A stretch of 64,000 nt of DNA from Paenibacillus massiliensis subsp. panacisoli DSM 21345 (GTDB lineage Bacteria > Bacillota > Bacilli > Paenibacillales > Paenibacillaceae), in contig NZ_KE384535.1 of NCBI RefSeq assembly GCF_000426545.1, positions 62,001 to 126,000 on the forward strand, written 5' to 3'. The translations under genes and the position numbers were made by a program. Below are positions 7,942 to 17,106 of this stretch, one piece after another; the stretch's first letter is position 1; each line of letters opens with the position of its first letter. The notes under the pieces were generated by a model. That model did not search any database. It was not told where the DNA came from and saw only the letters and a list, made by a program, of their open reading frames with translations.

Positions 7942-8523
7942 ATGGCCTCTTGGAAGCTTCGGGATATTATTGTGCTCAGCTCGCTATCTGTCGTGTTCGC
8001 GGTTGTATACTTGCTGTTTTTGCAGGTGGGAAATGTTCTGACCGGATTCATGGGACCGATGGGGTATGAGGTCATCTTCGGTATCTGGTTCATCGTGTCC
8101 ATCATTACTGCTTATATCATTCGCAGGCCAGGGGTAGCCCTGTTGTCTGAGACGATTGCCGGAGTAGTAGAGGTGCTGATCGGGAATACCGTAGGACCGA
8201 TTCTGATCGTATCAGCGATTATTCAGGGGCTTGGCGCTGAGGTGGTATTCGCAGCCTTCCGCTATCGTAGATACAATCTGGCTGTACTTATGCTGGCTGG
8301 TATGGGGGCAGCTGTGTTCAGCTTCATCTGGGGCTACTTCCGCTCAGGCTTTGCAGCTCTGTCTGTGGATCTGGTGCTTGCTATGCTGATTGTACGAATC
8401 ATTAGTGGCGCATTGCTTGCTGGCTTATTGGGTAAATGGATCGCAGATGCTCTGGCTTCAACAGGAGTGTTACGCAGCTTTCCGATTGCCAAGACTCGTT
8501 CGCAGAGCACATACAAGGCATGA
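7942..8523 (+). CDS. ykoE: YkoE, substrate-binding S component of thiamine-precursor ECF transporter
   Basis: A 193-residue membrane protein with five or six hydrophobic helices, the S component that captures the substrate (hydroxymethylpyrimidine or thiamine in B. subtilis). ATG 7942 follows AAAGGAGG and starts one base after the ykoF stop. The family-typical stretch LQVGNVLTGFMGPMGYEVIFG is seen near residues 27-47. The stop codon overlaps the ykoD start (ATGA), indicating translational coupling. Confidence 0.92.
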   Translation: MASWKLRDIIVLSSLSVVFAVVYLLFLQVGNVLTGFMGPMGYEVIFGIWFIVSIITAYIIRRPGVALLSETIAGVVEVLIGNTVGPILIVSAIIQGLGAEVVFAAFRYRRYNLAVLMLAGMGAAVFSFIWGYFRSGFAALSVDLVLAMLIVRIISGALLAGLLGKWIADALASTGVLRSFPIAKTRSQSTYKA

Positions 8524-10754
8524 CACAGGATAAGAAGAGAACCGGAACGGAGAAGAGGGGGAGTTGCACCCCAAGCTATGCCCTAGAGACTAGAGCGCTG
8601 TCTATGTGCTTCGAGGAAGGTAGCTCTGGAATCATCAATGAGGTATCTCTGAACCTGGTGCAGGGAGAGTTGCTATTGCTTCTTGGTCCCAGTGGTGGTG
8701 GGAAAAGCTCACTGGCGCTCTGTTTGAATGGAATTTATCCGCATGCGGTTGACAGCCTTGTATGTGGGGAAGTGAGGCTCTATAACGAGCTGCTACTAGA
8801 GGCCAATCCTGCTCAGATTGCTCAGCGGGTAGGGATTGTCTTTCAGGATGTGGATAGCCAATTCTGTATGCTGCGAGTGGAAGAGGAGCTGGCGTTCTGT
8901 CTGGAGAACATCGGCTGTCCGAGAGATGAGATGGAGGCTCGGATTGTATCAGCACTGGGGCTCGCCGGGTTAAGCGATTACAGACAAGCCTACATTCACA
9001 GTCTGTCTGGAGGAATGAAGCAGCAGCTAGCGATTGCCTGTGCCTTGGTGCTGCGGCCTTCAATTCTGATTCTGGATGAGCCAACCTCGAATCTGGACCC
9101 GATTGCTGCTACTGCACTGACGGCACGTATTCGTGAGATCCAGCAGGCCGAAGAGCTGACAGTACTGCTTATCGAGCACCAACTGGATGAGTGGATGTAT
9201 GCCGTAGATCGCATTGCCGCGCTTGATCAACGAGGGAGTCTGTTCTACCAAGGATTGCCTCGTGAGTATTTTAGAAGGTACTCATCGAAGGCTCAAGAGC
9301 TCGGTATTTGGCAGCCCAGAGCTGCTACCTTGCATCGTCAGCTTATTAAAGAGCTTGCTGGGCGGGTCAGTGCAGATAGTAATGCCGAGAGTGCCAAGCA
9401 GCAGGCTATGAACGTACCAATGAGCAAGGAAAATAGTTCCAATATGTTGGCTACCAAAGCAGGGTATACCGAAATTCAGACTCTTGATAGGAGTGCTGAA
9501 TACGAGCAATTGCTGTTAAGCCAGCATGAAATGGGGAATTGGCAGGCAGTGGAGGACGCGCTCCCTTTGACCCTCAATGAGCTATGGCAATTATGGAGTA
9601 ACCAGCCCCAACAGGTGTGTAAGGCAGCTCTGAAGGCTGTATCTTCAATCAGGGAACATGTGACATCCACCCAGCAGAAATCCCGAGCAGGCGAGTTGGA
9701 AGCAGCCGATATATCGACAACAGGTGTATTCGACTCGTCTGGAAAGCCACCGAAGCTGTTGCTTGCAGCACATGAGCTGGTGTATTCCCATGGAAGAAGC
9801 CCTAAGCGTCTTTACAGCTTCTTAAAGAAACGGAAGTCAGCACATGGTGAGATATCAGCTACACCTGCGCAAGTAACGCAAGCAACAAAAGCAACAAAAG
9901 CAACAAAAGCAACACATCAAATACACCATGTGTCGCTACATGTTCATGAAGGCGAATTTGTAGCATTGGCAGGTCCGAACGGTGCTGGGAAGTCTACTCT
10001 TGCTAGTCTCCTAACAGGCCTGCTTGCTCCGGCGTCAGGGCATGTATACGTTAATGGTAGGAGATTGGATGACTGGCGCGAGGAGGAGCTGCGACGCCAG
10101 ATTGGCTTGGTATTCCAGCATCCAGAGCATCAATTTGTGACGGATTCCGTCTATGACGAGTTAGCTTATACACTTAGACTGCGACAGGAGTGGTCAGAAG
10201 GGCAGATCGAGAAGCGGGTAGAAGCTGTACTGAAGCAATATCGACTTGAGGAGCAACGTGATATGAGTCCATTTTCCCTTAGTCAAGGGCAGAAGCGCAG
10301 GCTGAGCGTCGCAGTTATGCTCATGGATGACCAGCGTATTCTAATCTGTGATGAGCCTACCTATGGGCAGGACGCATATGCATCGTTGGAGCTGATGCAA
10401 GCACTACGCAGCCGGGCTGAGCAGGGCCAGGCGGTTCTCATGATCACACATGATATGGAATGGGTACGCCAATTTGCTACAAGAGTGATTGTGCTACAAG
10501 CAGGCCACATTGTCTTCGATGACACGCCTGTCGCATTGTGGAAGCTGACCAAGCAGGAATTGGACATGATGCATCTGAAACTACCACTTGTCGAACGGTT
10601 CAGTCAGCTGTTATCAGATTCTTTAAGTAAATCATTAGATGAGTCACCTAAGGAATCACTGAATGCATCATGGTCAGGGTCACTTGCCGACGCCGTGAAA
10701 GCATCAACGATTGGAAGCAGTGAGCCTTCTGTAAGACAAGGAGGGCTCCGATGA
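8520..10754 (+). CDS. ykoD: YkoD, double ATPase subunit of ECF transporter
   Basis: A 744-residue protein with two fused ABC ATPase domains that power the YkoEDC transporter. Domain 1: Walker A GPSGGGKSSL, signature SGGMKQQLA, Walker B ILILDEPTSNLDP. Domain 2: GPNGAGKSTL, signature SLSQGQKRRLS, Walker B ILICDEPTYGQD. The start ATG 8520 overlaps the ykoE stop. The linker between domains is unusually long (about 200 residues) and of low complexity, including ATKATKATKAT encoded by a 9-base tandem repeat, and the C-terminus is serine-rich (SDSLSKSLDESPKESLNAS). The gene overlaps ykoC by four bases. The long linker is the one odd point; the catalytic motifs are intact. Confidence 0.94.
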   Translation: MTQDKKRTGTEKRGSCTPSYALETRALSMCFEEGSSGIINEVSLNLVQGELLLLLGPSGGGKSSLALCLNGIYPHAVDSLVCGEVRLYNELLLEANPAQIAQRVGIVFQDVDSQFCMLRVEEELAFCLENIGCPRDEMEARIVSALGLAGLSDYRQAYIHSLSGGMKQQLAIACALVLRPSILILDEPTSNLDPIAATALTARIREIQQAEELTVLLIEHQLDEWMYAVDRIAALDQRGSLFYQGLPREYFRRYSSKAQELGIWQPRAATLHRQLIKELAGRVSADSNAESAKQQAMNVPMSKENSSNMLATKAGYTEIQTLDRSAEYEQLLLSQHEMGNWQAVEDALPLTLNELWQLWSNQPQQVCKAALKAVSSIREHVTSTQQKSRAGELEAADISTTGVFDSSGKPPKLLLAAHELVYSHGRSPKRLYSFLKKRKSAHGEISATPAQVTQATKATKATKATHQIHHVSLHVHEGEFVALAGPNGAGKSTLASLLTGLLAPASGHVYVNGRRLDDWREEELRRQIGLVFQHPEHQFVTDSVYDELAYTLRLRQEWSEGQIEKRVEAVLKQYRLEEQRDMSPFSLSQGQKRRLSVAVMLMDDQRILICDEPTYGQDAYASLELMQALRSRAEQGQAVLMITHDMEWVRQFATRVIVLQAGHIVFDDTPVALWKLTKQELDMMHLKLPLVERFSQLLSDSLSKSLDESPKESLNASWSGSLADAVKASTIGSSEPSVRQGGLR
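9882..9913 (+). repeat. 9-base tandem repeat in ykoD
   Basis: GCAACAAAA occurs three times without interruption (9882, 9891, 9900) plus a partial fourth copy. It encodes Ala-Thr-Lys units in the linker between the two ATPase domains, so copy number changes keep the frame. Confidence 0.9.
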
Positions 10755-11611
10755 CTGTCCCAAGGTCCATGAATCGTGCTGAATCGTTCAATTCAGGCAG
10801 CACGGTAGCGCCCAGGAGAGCTCTGTTCCGACTTGAGATGCTTAATCCTAGTATGAAGGCACTGACGGTGACATTATGTGTGCTCTTTCTGTCCTTTGCC
10901 TTCGATCCTGTGACTCCATTTGTAGCCTTGGTCTTCACGGTGGCTGTAACTTGGGTCGTCGGGGACATATCCTGGCGGAGATGGCTGTTGCTGTTCACTC
11001 CTTTTGTCATCATGGCCCTCGGATATATATGGACTGCGGCACTATTTCCGCGAGAGGACACCGTGTTGATGTCACCAGTCTTGCTCAGCATGGGTCCATT
11101 GGAGATTACTGAAGCAGTCTGGCATACAGCTCTGTCACTTGGCTTAAGGACGTTGATCTTCTCAGCCTTGTCCTTGCTCTTCATCCTTACGACAGACCCG
11201 GTTCATTTCATATTAAGTCTGATGCAGCAATGCAAGCTGCCACCGAAGCTCGCTTACGGGATATTGGCAGGCTTCCGCTTCCTTCCACTATTTCGGGAAG
11301 AACTGCGAATCATGCAGCAGGCACATCGCATGCGTGGTGTAGGCAAAGAGCGGGGCTGGGGCAAGCTGCTACGTGCTCTGAAGCGATATTCTATACCGCT
11401 GTTGGCCAGTGCGATTCGCAAATCCGAGCGTGTAGCCGTCGCCATGATTTCCAGAGGATTTACAGGGGAACCGCATCGCGAGTTCTATGTCCAATGGAGA
11501 GTAACCAAGGCCGATTGGTGCTTCCTTCTGCTGATGCTTGGCGGTGTAGCGGTTAGCTATGCGCTTGCAGCGCTCTTCGGTACATTAGAGTGGTATCGGG
11601 GACAACTGTAG
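10751..11611 (+). CDS. ykoC: YkoC, T component (EcfT) of ECF transporter
   Basis: A 286-residue membrane protein with about five or six helices, the transmembrane coupling subunit of the YkoEDC transporter. ATG 10751 overlaps the ykoD stop by ATGA. The cytoplasmic coupling region carries the expected Ala-Arg-Gly-like motifs: GFRFLPLFREELRIMQQAHRMRG and the downstream SERVAVAMISRGF, which contact the ATPases. A bidirectional terminator closes the operon. Confidence 0.93.
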   Translation: MTVPRSMNRAESFNSGSTVAPRRALFRLEMLNPSMKALTVTLCVLFLSFAFDPVTPFVALVFTVAVTWVVGDISWRRWLLLFTPFVIMALGYIWTAALFPREDTVLMSPVLLSMGPLEITEAVWHTALSLGLRTLIFSALSLLFILTTDPVHFILSLMQQCKLPPKLAYGILAGFRFLPLFREELRIMQQAHRMRGVGKERGWGKLLRALKRYSIPLLASAIRKSERVAVAMISRGFTGEPHREFYVQWRVTKADWCFLLLMLGGVAVSYALAALFGTLEWYRGQL

Positions 11612-11637
11612 CGAGTATACATTCATCATGCTTGTGA

Positions 11638-11689
11638 AAAAACCTCTCCACCGCTGGCCGAATGAACGGTAAGCGTGGAGAGGTTTTTT
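11638..11689. terminator. Bidirectional terminator
   Basis: CCTCTCCAC (11643-11651) pairs with GTGGAGAGG (11675-11683), flanked by A6 on the left and T6 on the right, so it can end both ykoFEDC and the converging HesB-like gene. Confidence 0.9.
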
Positions 11690-11714
11690 GAGTATCGTAG
11701 GCCACTCTGTGTTA

Positions 11715-12098
11715 TTAGTTCTGCTGGATCAGGCAGCTTGCTGCTGACTCATCTGCAATGATGTCCGACTTGCCTGGGTTAGCGCGCAGATCATAGATTC
11801 GGATATTGGTGCTGTAAGTACCGGAATCCCCAACAAGGCTGAAGGAAGGGAAGTTGGGTTCTGCATCGAGTCGCATCGCCTCCTCCAGATTGTGCCGCTG
11901 CTTGGGGTCAACGAAGATCGGCACTGCATTGGTCTCCAGCAACTCGTCCAAAGACTCCGGCTGATCCACAATACGGAGTACAATGACCCCATTACAGCCA
12001 CAGCCCTCGGTATCATATAGCAATTTAAAGTGTCCTGAACGTCCTTCGAGCGCTTCTGTCATACGCTGAGCGGCCAATTCACTGATTTGAATATGCAT
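11715..12098 (-). CDS. HesB/IscA-like iron-sulfur family protein (YqkB type)
   Basis: A 127-residue single-domain protein of the HesB/IscA fold, a family linked to iron-sulfur cluster carriage. Start ATG 12098 follows AGGAG by eight bases; the GTG nine bases earlier overlaps that site. Cysteines are Cys-Gly-Cys in the centre (TEGCGCNG) and one near the C-terminus (SCLIQQN), an order unlike canonical IscA, where the Cys-Gly-Cys is C-terminal. This arrangement fits the YqkB-like subgroup whose function is unclear. It is monocistronic. Confidence 0.75.
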   Translation of the reverse strand: MHIQISELAAQRMTEALEGRSGHFKLLYDTEGCGCNGVIVLRIVDQPESLDELLETNAVPIFVDPKQRHNLEEAMRLDAEPNFPSFSLVGDSGTYSTNIRIYDLRANPGKSDIIADESAASCLIQQN

Positions 12099-12281
12099 GA
12101 TTGTCACTCCTATCTAAGTGTCTATATATAGCTATTATTATCCATTATAACACCATTACGTGACGTAGTTCATTTCTGGTATTTCCATCCGATGGTAAGC
12201 TAGTGTCATTTATTTAAGCATTTGGTTCTTTGCAGGCGTCTTTCGATCGACCAATACGAGTGATGACCGGAGGGATTTGGA

Positions 12282-13811
12282 ATGGGAAAAGTTACTGGCT
12301 TTATGGAATTCGAACGCAGGAGCCTGACGGAGGAGCAGGTGTCGGACAGGATTGAGGGGTGGTGTGAATTCTCCATGCCGTGGGATAAGGAGACACTACA
12401 GACTCAGGCTGCCCGTTGTATGGACTGTGGGACACCATTCTGCCATGCAGGACGACTACTGAATGGCATGACGGCAGGCTGCCCGCTTCATAATCTGATT
12501 CCCGAATGGAATGATCTCGTATATCGTGGAGGCTGGCACGATGCATTGTCCAGACTATTCAAGACGAATCCTTTTCCAGAGTTCACAGGCAGAGTGTGCC
12601 CTGCTCCCTGTGAAGGCTCCTGTACACTGGGGCTAAGCCGCAACCCAGTAGCGATTAAGGCCATTGAGAAATCCCTTGCAGACATGGGCTTCGAGGAGGA
12701 CTGGATTCAGCCTAATCCTCCTCAGTCAAGAACAGGAAGAACGGTTGCCGTTGTGGGATCAGGTCCTGCAGGGCTTGCCTGCGCCTGGGAGCTGAATCAG
12801 GAAGGACACTCTGTAACGGTCCTGGAACGGGCAGATCGTATTGGCGGACTCCTGATGTACGGCATTCCCAACATGAAGCTGGACAAGGAGATTGTGAACA
12901 GAAGAGTAGAAATTCTTAAGGCAGAAGGGATTCGTTTCATTACAGGCGTGGCAGTTGGCACGGATATTCTATTGGAGCAGCTTCACGCAGAGTATGACGC
13001 TGTAGTTCTATGCGCAGGAGCCACCAAGCCTAGAGAACTGCAGGTAGAGGGAAGACAGCTGGCTGGTGTACACCAAGCTATGGATTATTTGACTTCCAGC
13101 ACCCGTAGCGTACTGAGTCAAGGGATGGAGGAGGAAGCGATTACAGCGTGTGGGAAGGATGTCGTCGTCATCGGTGGCGGAGATACCGGCACCGATTGTG
13201 TTGCGACAGCAATCCGGCAGGGTTGCCGAAGCGTGACGCAACTGGAGATTATGCCGCAGGCGCCACTCAGCAGAGGAGGGACTAACCCGTGGCCGGAATG
13301 GCCCAAGGTTCGCAAGACGGATTATGGGCAAGCAGAGGCAATTGAACGGTTCGGACAGGACCCACGCTGCTATCAGATTGCTACGACCCGTCTGGAAGGA
13401 GATGCAGGGGATCGGGTAACCACAGTGCGTACGATTCAGGTAGAATGGCAGCGTGACGAAGCTGGGCGGATGCTTCCAGTCGAGTTGGCGGGCAGTGAGA
13501 ATAGCTTGTCAGCGCAATTAGTACTGCTTGCTCTTGGCTTCACCGGACCGGAGGAAGCCCTGGCCGGAGAGCTTGGACTAGAGCGGGATGAACGCAGCAA
13601 TATTCGGACTGGTGGTCAGGCGGAGGCAGGATCTTATATGACCAGTGTAGAAGGTATCTTCGCAGCGGGTGACATACGGCGGGGGCCAAGTCTTGTTGCC
13701 TGGGCGATTGATGAGGGGCGACAGGCGGCAAGAGAAGCAAGCCGCTATGTGCTGAATGCTAATAAGTTGCAGAAGAGGAGCAAGACTGATGAAATTCATG
13801 TTCGTATCTGA
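12282..13811 (+). CDS. gltD: Glutamate synthase small subunit-like oxidoreductase
   Basis: A 509-residue flavoprotein like the NADPH-dependent small subunit of glutamate synthase. Residues 1-140 carry two iron-sulfur cysteine clusters (CMDCGTPFCHAG...GCPL and CPAPCEGSC). An FAD Rossmann motif (VVGSGPAGLACAWEL) and an NADPH site (VVIGGGDTGTDC) follow, then the C-terminal FAD contact EGIFAAGDIRRG. ATG 12282 sits behind GGAGGG. No large glutamate synthase subunit (gltA/gltB) is adjacent, so it either works with a subunit encoded elsewhere or has another partner. Its last 23 bases overlap the phosphodiesterase gene. Confidence 0.93.
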   Translation: MGKVTGFMEFERRSLTEEQVSDRIEGWCEFSMPWDKETLQTQAARCMDCGTPFCHAGRLLNGMTAGCPLHNLIPEWNDLVYRGGWHDALSRLFKTNPFPEFTGRVCPAPCEGSCTLGLSRNPVAIKAIEKSLADMGFEEDWIQPNPPQSRTGRTVAVVGSGPAGLACAWELNQEGHSVTVLERADRIGGLLMYGIPNMKLDKEIVNRRVEILKAEGIRFITGVAVGTDILLEQLHAEYDAVVLCAGATKPRELQVEGRQLAGVHQAMDYLTSSTRSVLSQGMEEEAITACGKDVVVIGGGDTGTDCVATAIRQGCRSVTQLEIMPQAPLSRGGTNPWPEWPKVRKTDYGQAEAIERFGQDPRCYQIATTRLEGDAGDRVTTVRTIQVEWQRDEAGRMLPVELAGSENSLSAQLVLLALGFTGPEEALAGELGLERDERSNIRTGGQAEAGSYMTSVEGIFAAGDIRRGPSLVAWAIDEGRQAAREASRYVLNANKLQKRSKTDEIHVRI

Positions 13812-14340
13812 TATTCATGGATCATTGTACTGGCTCAAGAGAGCTGTAGAGAAATATGAAGAAGAGCAGGCGGATTATTGGGTACTGCTAGGGGATTATT
13901 TATATCACGGACCACGTAATCCGTTGCCGGAGGGCTATGACCCTGCAGGAGTTGCAGAATTGCTGAACCAGCAGTCACCTCATATTGCAGCTGCAATCAG
14001 AGGGAACTGTGATGCCGAGGTTGATCAAATGCTGCTCCAATTCCCCATGATGGCGGACTACGCTGTACTCTTCTATGAGGGACGCAGAATCTATGTGACT
14101 CACGGGCATGGTCATTCCATGGAAAATCTGCCACCACTCCAGTCCGGAGATCTATTCCTGCAAGGACATACCCATATCCCTGTGGCGAGGAGTGAGGGGG
14201 ACGTCTATTTATGTAATCCAGGCTCGATATCGCTTCCAAAAGGGAATTACCCGCATTCGTACGGGATTTTGGAGGATGGCGTATTTAGCATTAAGGATTT
14301 TGCAGGCGAGATTCTGATGCAGGTCAGCATCACGGAATAA
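13789..14340 (+). CDS. YfcE-type metallophosphodiesterase
   Basis: A 183-residue phosphodiesterase of the YfcE/MJ0936 group. All metal motifs are present in order: FVSDIHG, LLGDYLYHGPRNP, RGNCD, THGHGH and GHTHIP. The longer frame from 13756 is rejected: ATG 13789 has AGAGGAG at the right distance. The gene overlaps gltD by 23 bases and is probably translated from the same message. The natural substrate of these enzymes is uncertain. Confidence 0.92.
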   Translation: MKFMFVSDIHGSLYWLKRAVEKYEEEQADYWVLLGDYLYHGPRNPLPEGYDPAGVAELLNQQSPHIAAAIRGNCDAEVDQMLLQFPMMADYAVLFYEGRRIYVTHGHGHSMENLPPLQSGDLFLQGHTHIPVARSEGDVYLCNPGSISLPKGNYPHSYGILEDGVFSIKDFAGEILMQVSITE

Positions 14341-14756
14341 GTACTTTAAACCAGGTCTGCTATCTTGATTTAACTTAGCGCAGCACTGATCTGATACTGC
14401 TATGCGGTGTGGGGTTGGGCGGAATTTGTCACTCCGTCCGACTTCCTACCGAAATGATTACGTAATTATGCAGACTGCAATTACAGTTGTAATACTGAGG
14501 TAACGATTGCATCTGTCATCTCTAATTCATTGGTAATGTTTTTACAATTAACTATCAAAATATAACAGCTTTAGTCCGATATTGAAAAACGAGTAAGGAC
14601 TAAGCAGTAGAAATGTAGCATTTGTCGTGCAGTAAGCAAGAAACGTTGATAACACAGTACGATCAGAGTTCATTTTTTTAAGCTTCATCATTGTCCAACG
14701 TTTCTGTAGCAAGGCTGAATGCAGAAATCGAAAGAGAAAAGGATTGAGAGCAGTTG
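14341..14756. other. Long intergenic region before the LuxR-type gene
   Basis: No gene is seen. A 6-2-6 inverted repeat ATTACAGTTGTAAT lies at 14480-14493 and could be an operator. The stretch is AT-rich from about 14440. No riboswitch signature or clear terminator was recognised. Confidence 0.4.
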
Positions 14757-15086
14757 ATGAATTCAGAGATGTATGATCTTATGAGCGGTGCACAAAAAGA
14801 AGCGCTACAACGGCAAATCCAGCGAACGTCGCAGACGATGACGGATTACTATGACCTGACCCCACGCGAAAGTGAAATACTAAGTGCTCTTGTAACCTAT
14901 GGGCTCAGTAACAAGGAAGTTGCAGATATCTTCTATATCAGCGAGAAGACAGTTCAAGTACATATTACGAATATCAAGAAGAAGACGAGCACAAGTACGA
15001 TACGTAACCTGTTCTCCATTTGTTTTCGCATCATGGCTCTGGAGGAACGGCATGAAGCGAATGAATCGACCGGACATTTGGTATAG
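14757..15086 (+). CDS. HTH-only LuxR/GerE-type DNA-binding protein
   Basis: A 109-residue protein with a short N-terminus and one LuxR-type helix-turn-helix (about residues 37-97: LTPRESEILSALVTYGLSNK...SEKTVQVHITNIKKK). There is no receiver or ligand domain, so it resembles GerE, the small late-sporulation regulator, in size and layout, but it is not clearly GerE itself. The start is ATG 14757; TTG 14754 is adjacent. It is flanked by a 416-base leader and stands alone. Whether its activity is set only by its own expression is an inference from the missing sensor domain. Confidence 0.82.
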   Translation: MNSEMYDLMSGAQKEALQRQIQRTSQTMTDYYDLTPRESEILSALVTYGLSNKEVADIFYISEKTVQVHITNIKKKTSTSTIRNLFSICFRIMALEERHEANESTGHLV

Positions 15087-15298
15087 GCGTGTCACTGTAG
15101 CTCCAGTTACCATCATCAATGAGTAGCATCGAGGCTTGAGGCAGACATACCTGTGAGACAATGAACCTGTAACCCTGCTTGACAGATGGGAGAGAGCGTC
15201 TCAGGAAGGTGATCGCGCCGGCTGCGGAGAAGTAGAGTATTTATAGAGAACTTATCAAGAGGTTGCACAGACGCTAACGAATGAATGGGAGGCTACGA

Positions 15299-16135
15299 AT
15301 GATGAATGTGCCAAAGAACATCAAACTCTGGGAGGACATGCCGCTCGATACAGAAGGCATTAACGATGGTTGTCCGAGCATTACACCTTATCTACTGGAG
15401 GGAGAGGGTCCGTACCCGGTAATCCTTGTCTGCCCAGGGGGCGGCTATGTGAACAGAGCTAATCATGAGGGAGAGCCGATTGCTCAGTGGCTGAACAAGA
15501 TCGGAGTGTCTGCCTTGGTGCTTAATTATCGCGTCGCTCCTCATGCTCACCCTGTCCAATTAGAGGAGGCGCAGCGTGCAATTCGCCTTATCAGGTACCA
15601 TGCCGCAGAGTGGAGACTTGATGCGAACCGTGTAGGAATTCTGGGCTTCTCGGCAGGGGGGCATCTGGCTTCGATGACCAGTACATGCTTCGATGCGGGC
15701 CAGCAGGACCTCGAAGATCCTGTGGATCTGCTTAGCTGTCGTCCAGATATCGCCATTCTGTGCTATCCAGTCATCACAATGGCCGGAGAGCATGCTCATG
15801 CAGGAAGTCAGCAAGCCTTATCTGGCCCACAAGAGAAAAGTGCGGAGTGGTTGAAGTCCGTCTCATCGGAACAGCGGATTACAGCGGATACTCCTCCTGT
15901 GTTTCTATGGCATACCGCCAATGATGCTTCTGTACCTGTCGAGAATAGCCTGATGTTCGCTGCTGGTCTGCGTCAGTTCAATATCCCGTTTGAGCTGCAC
16001 ATTTTTGAGGATGGGCGTCATGGTCTTGGACTCGCAGAAGCACATCCGCAAGCCCAGGCGTGGCCTGAGTTATGCCATCAGTGGCTCCGTCGGCGCAATT
16101 TCATTCAAGAAGCTGCGGAGCAGTCATTAGTCTGA
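15299..16135 (+). CDS. Alpha/beta-hydrolase, acetyl-esterase-like
   Basis: A 278-residue cytoplasmic alpha/beta-hydrolase related to BD-FAE/acetyl-xylan esterases, which remove acetyl or other acyl groups from sugars or small esters. Start ATG 15299 (with another ATG next) follows GGGAGG. The oxyanion-hole motif CPGGGY is followed by nucleophile Ser in GFSAGGH, an acid candidate in TANDASVPV, and His in EDGRHGLG. No signal peptide is present. The ankyrin gene follows 22 bases later and may share the transcript. Confidence 0.88.
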   Translation: MMNVPKNIKLWEDMPLDTEGINDGCPSITPYLLEGEGPYPVILVCPGGGYVNRANHEGEPIAQWLNKIGVSALVLNYRVAPHAHPVQLEEAQRAIRLIRYHAAEWRLDANRVGILGFSAGGHLASMTSTCFDAGQQDLEDPVDLLSCRPDIAILCYPVITMAGEHAHAGSQQALSGPQEKSAEWLKSVSSEQRITADTPPVFLWHTANDASVPVENSLMFAAGLRQFNIPFELHIFEDGRHGLGLAEAHPQAQAWPELCHQWLRRRNFIQEAAEQSLV

Positions 16136-16157
16136 ACTGCAAATAAGGAGAATGAAG

Positions 16158-16988
16158 ATGACTCAGGATATACGGCAGGAACGTAATGAAAAAATGAAAG
16201 CGGCAGGGTTCGAGAACACGCTGAACTATGCCTGTGCAACTGGGAATATAGAGGAGATTCGCCATAGGCTGTCCTCCATCAAGGCAACAGCACTGAACAA
16301 GAAATGCAGCTACTTCGGTACTTCTTTACATATCGCTTGCGAAGACGGTGCTCTGGATATCGTTCAATGGCTTGTAGAAGCAGGGGCTGATCTGGAGGTG
16401 CGCAATACGGTGCAGGAGACACCGTTCTTATGGGCGCTGCACTATGGTCATGAGGATGTGGCCCGTTATCTCATGGATCAGGGAGCGAATATTATGGCGC
16501 TTGGCTGTAAGAAGGAATCAGCGTTATTCCTATCTGCGGCATATGCTTCCGGTGCAATGACGCAGAAGTTGATTGATCTAGGTCTGGATGTCAATCAACT
16601 GGCAACGGCAAAAATAAACGCTCTGGAATGGACAACAGGTACCGGCAACGTGGAAGGAGCTAGCGTGCTCATAGACAACGGAATTCATCCTGAGACGATT
16701 ACACCAGCCTTCTGGTGGGCTTGCAGACGCAATCGGAGGGAGCTGGCGGAACTACTGTTAAGCAAGGGGGCAGACATCTCTTGCGTGTATGACCGCAACT
16801 GCGAACTGCTAATCTACACGGTATTTAACGAATACGAGGATATTATTGGTCTGTTAGTGGATCATGGCGTGGATTTCAACAGGAAGGTCAAGTACAACAA
16901 AAATTTTATCAAGTTCGAAGGAACCCCGCTGGAGCGGGCTGCACAGCTTGGGCAGGACAAAATTGTAAGCAGAATCGGAGTATCCTGA
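16158..16988 (+). CDS. Ankyrin repeat protein
   Basis: A 276-residue cytoplasmic protein of about six to seven ankyrin repeats, a scaffold for protein binding. Repeats are recognisable from about residue 50, for example LHIACEDGALDIVQWLVEAG, and later FLWALHYGHEDVARYLMDQG. ATG 16158 lies seven bases after AAGGAG; ATG 16152 is too close. It has no catalytic domain or signal. Bacterial ankyrin proteins have varied partners, so the role is unknown; the preceding esterase is the nearest candidate partner. Confidence 0.85.
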   Translation: MTQDIRQERNEKMKAAGFENTLNYACATGNIEEIRHRLSSIKATALNKKCSYFGTSLHIACEDGALDIVQWLVEAGADLEVRNTVQETPFLWALHYGHEDVARYLMDQGANIMALGCKKESALFLSAAYASGAMTQKLIDLGLDVNQLATAKINALEWTTGTGNVEGASVLIDNGIHPETITPAFWWACRRNRRELAELLLSKGADISCVYDRNCELLIYTVFNEYEDIIGLLVDHGVDFNRKVKYNKNFIKFEGTPLERAAQLGQDKIVSRIGVS

Positions 16989-17106
16989 GAGCCTGTCAAT
17001 TTGACCGCAATGAAGCCTATAGTTCTGTAAAAAGCTAGGTGACCCGATCGAATACGAATCTTGACCAACAAGAGGCAGGAGGCTGCTTCGCCTAAGGTAA
17101 GAACCT

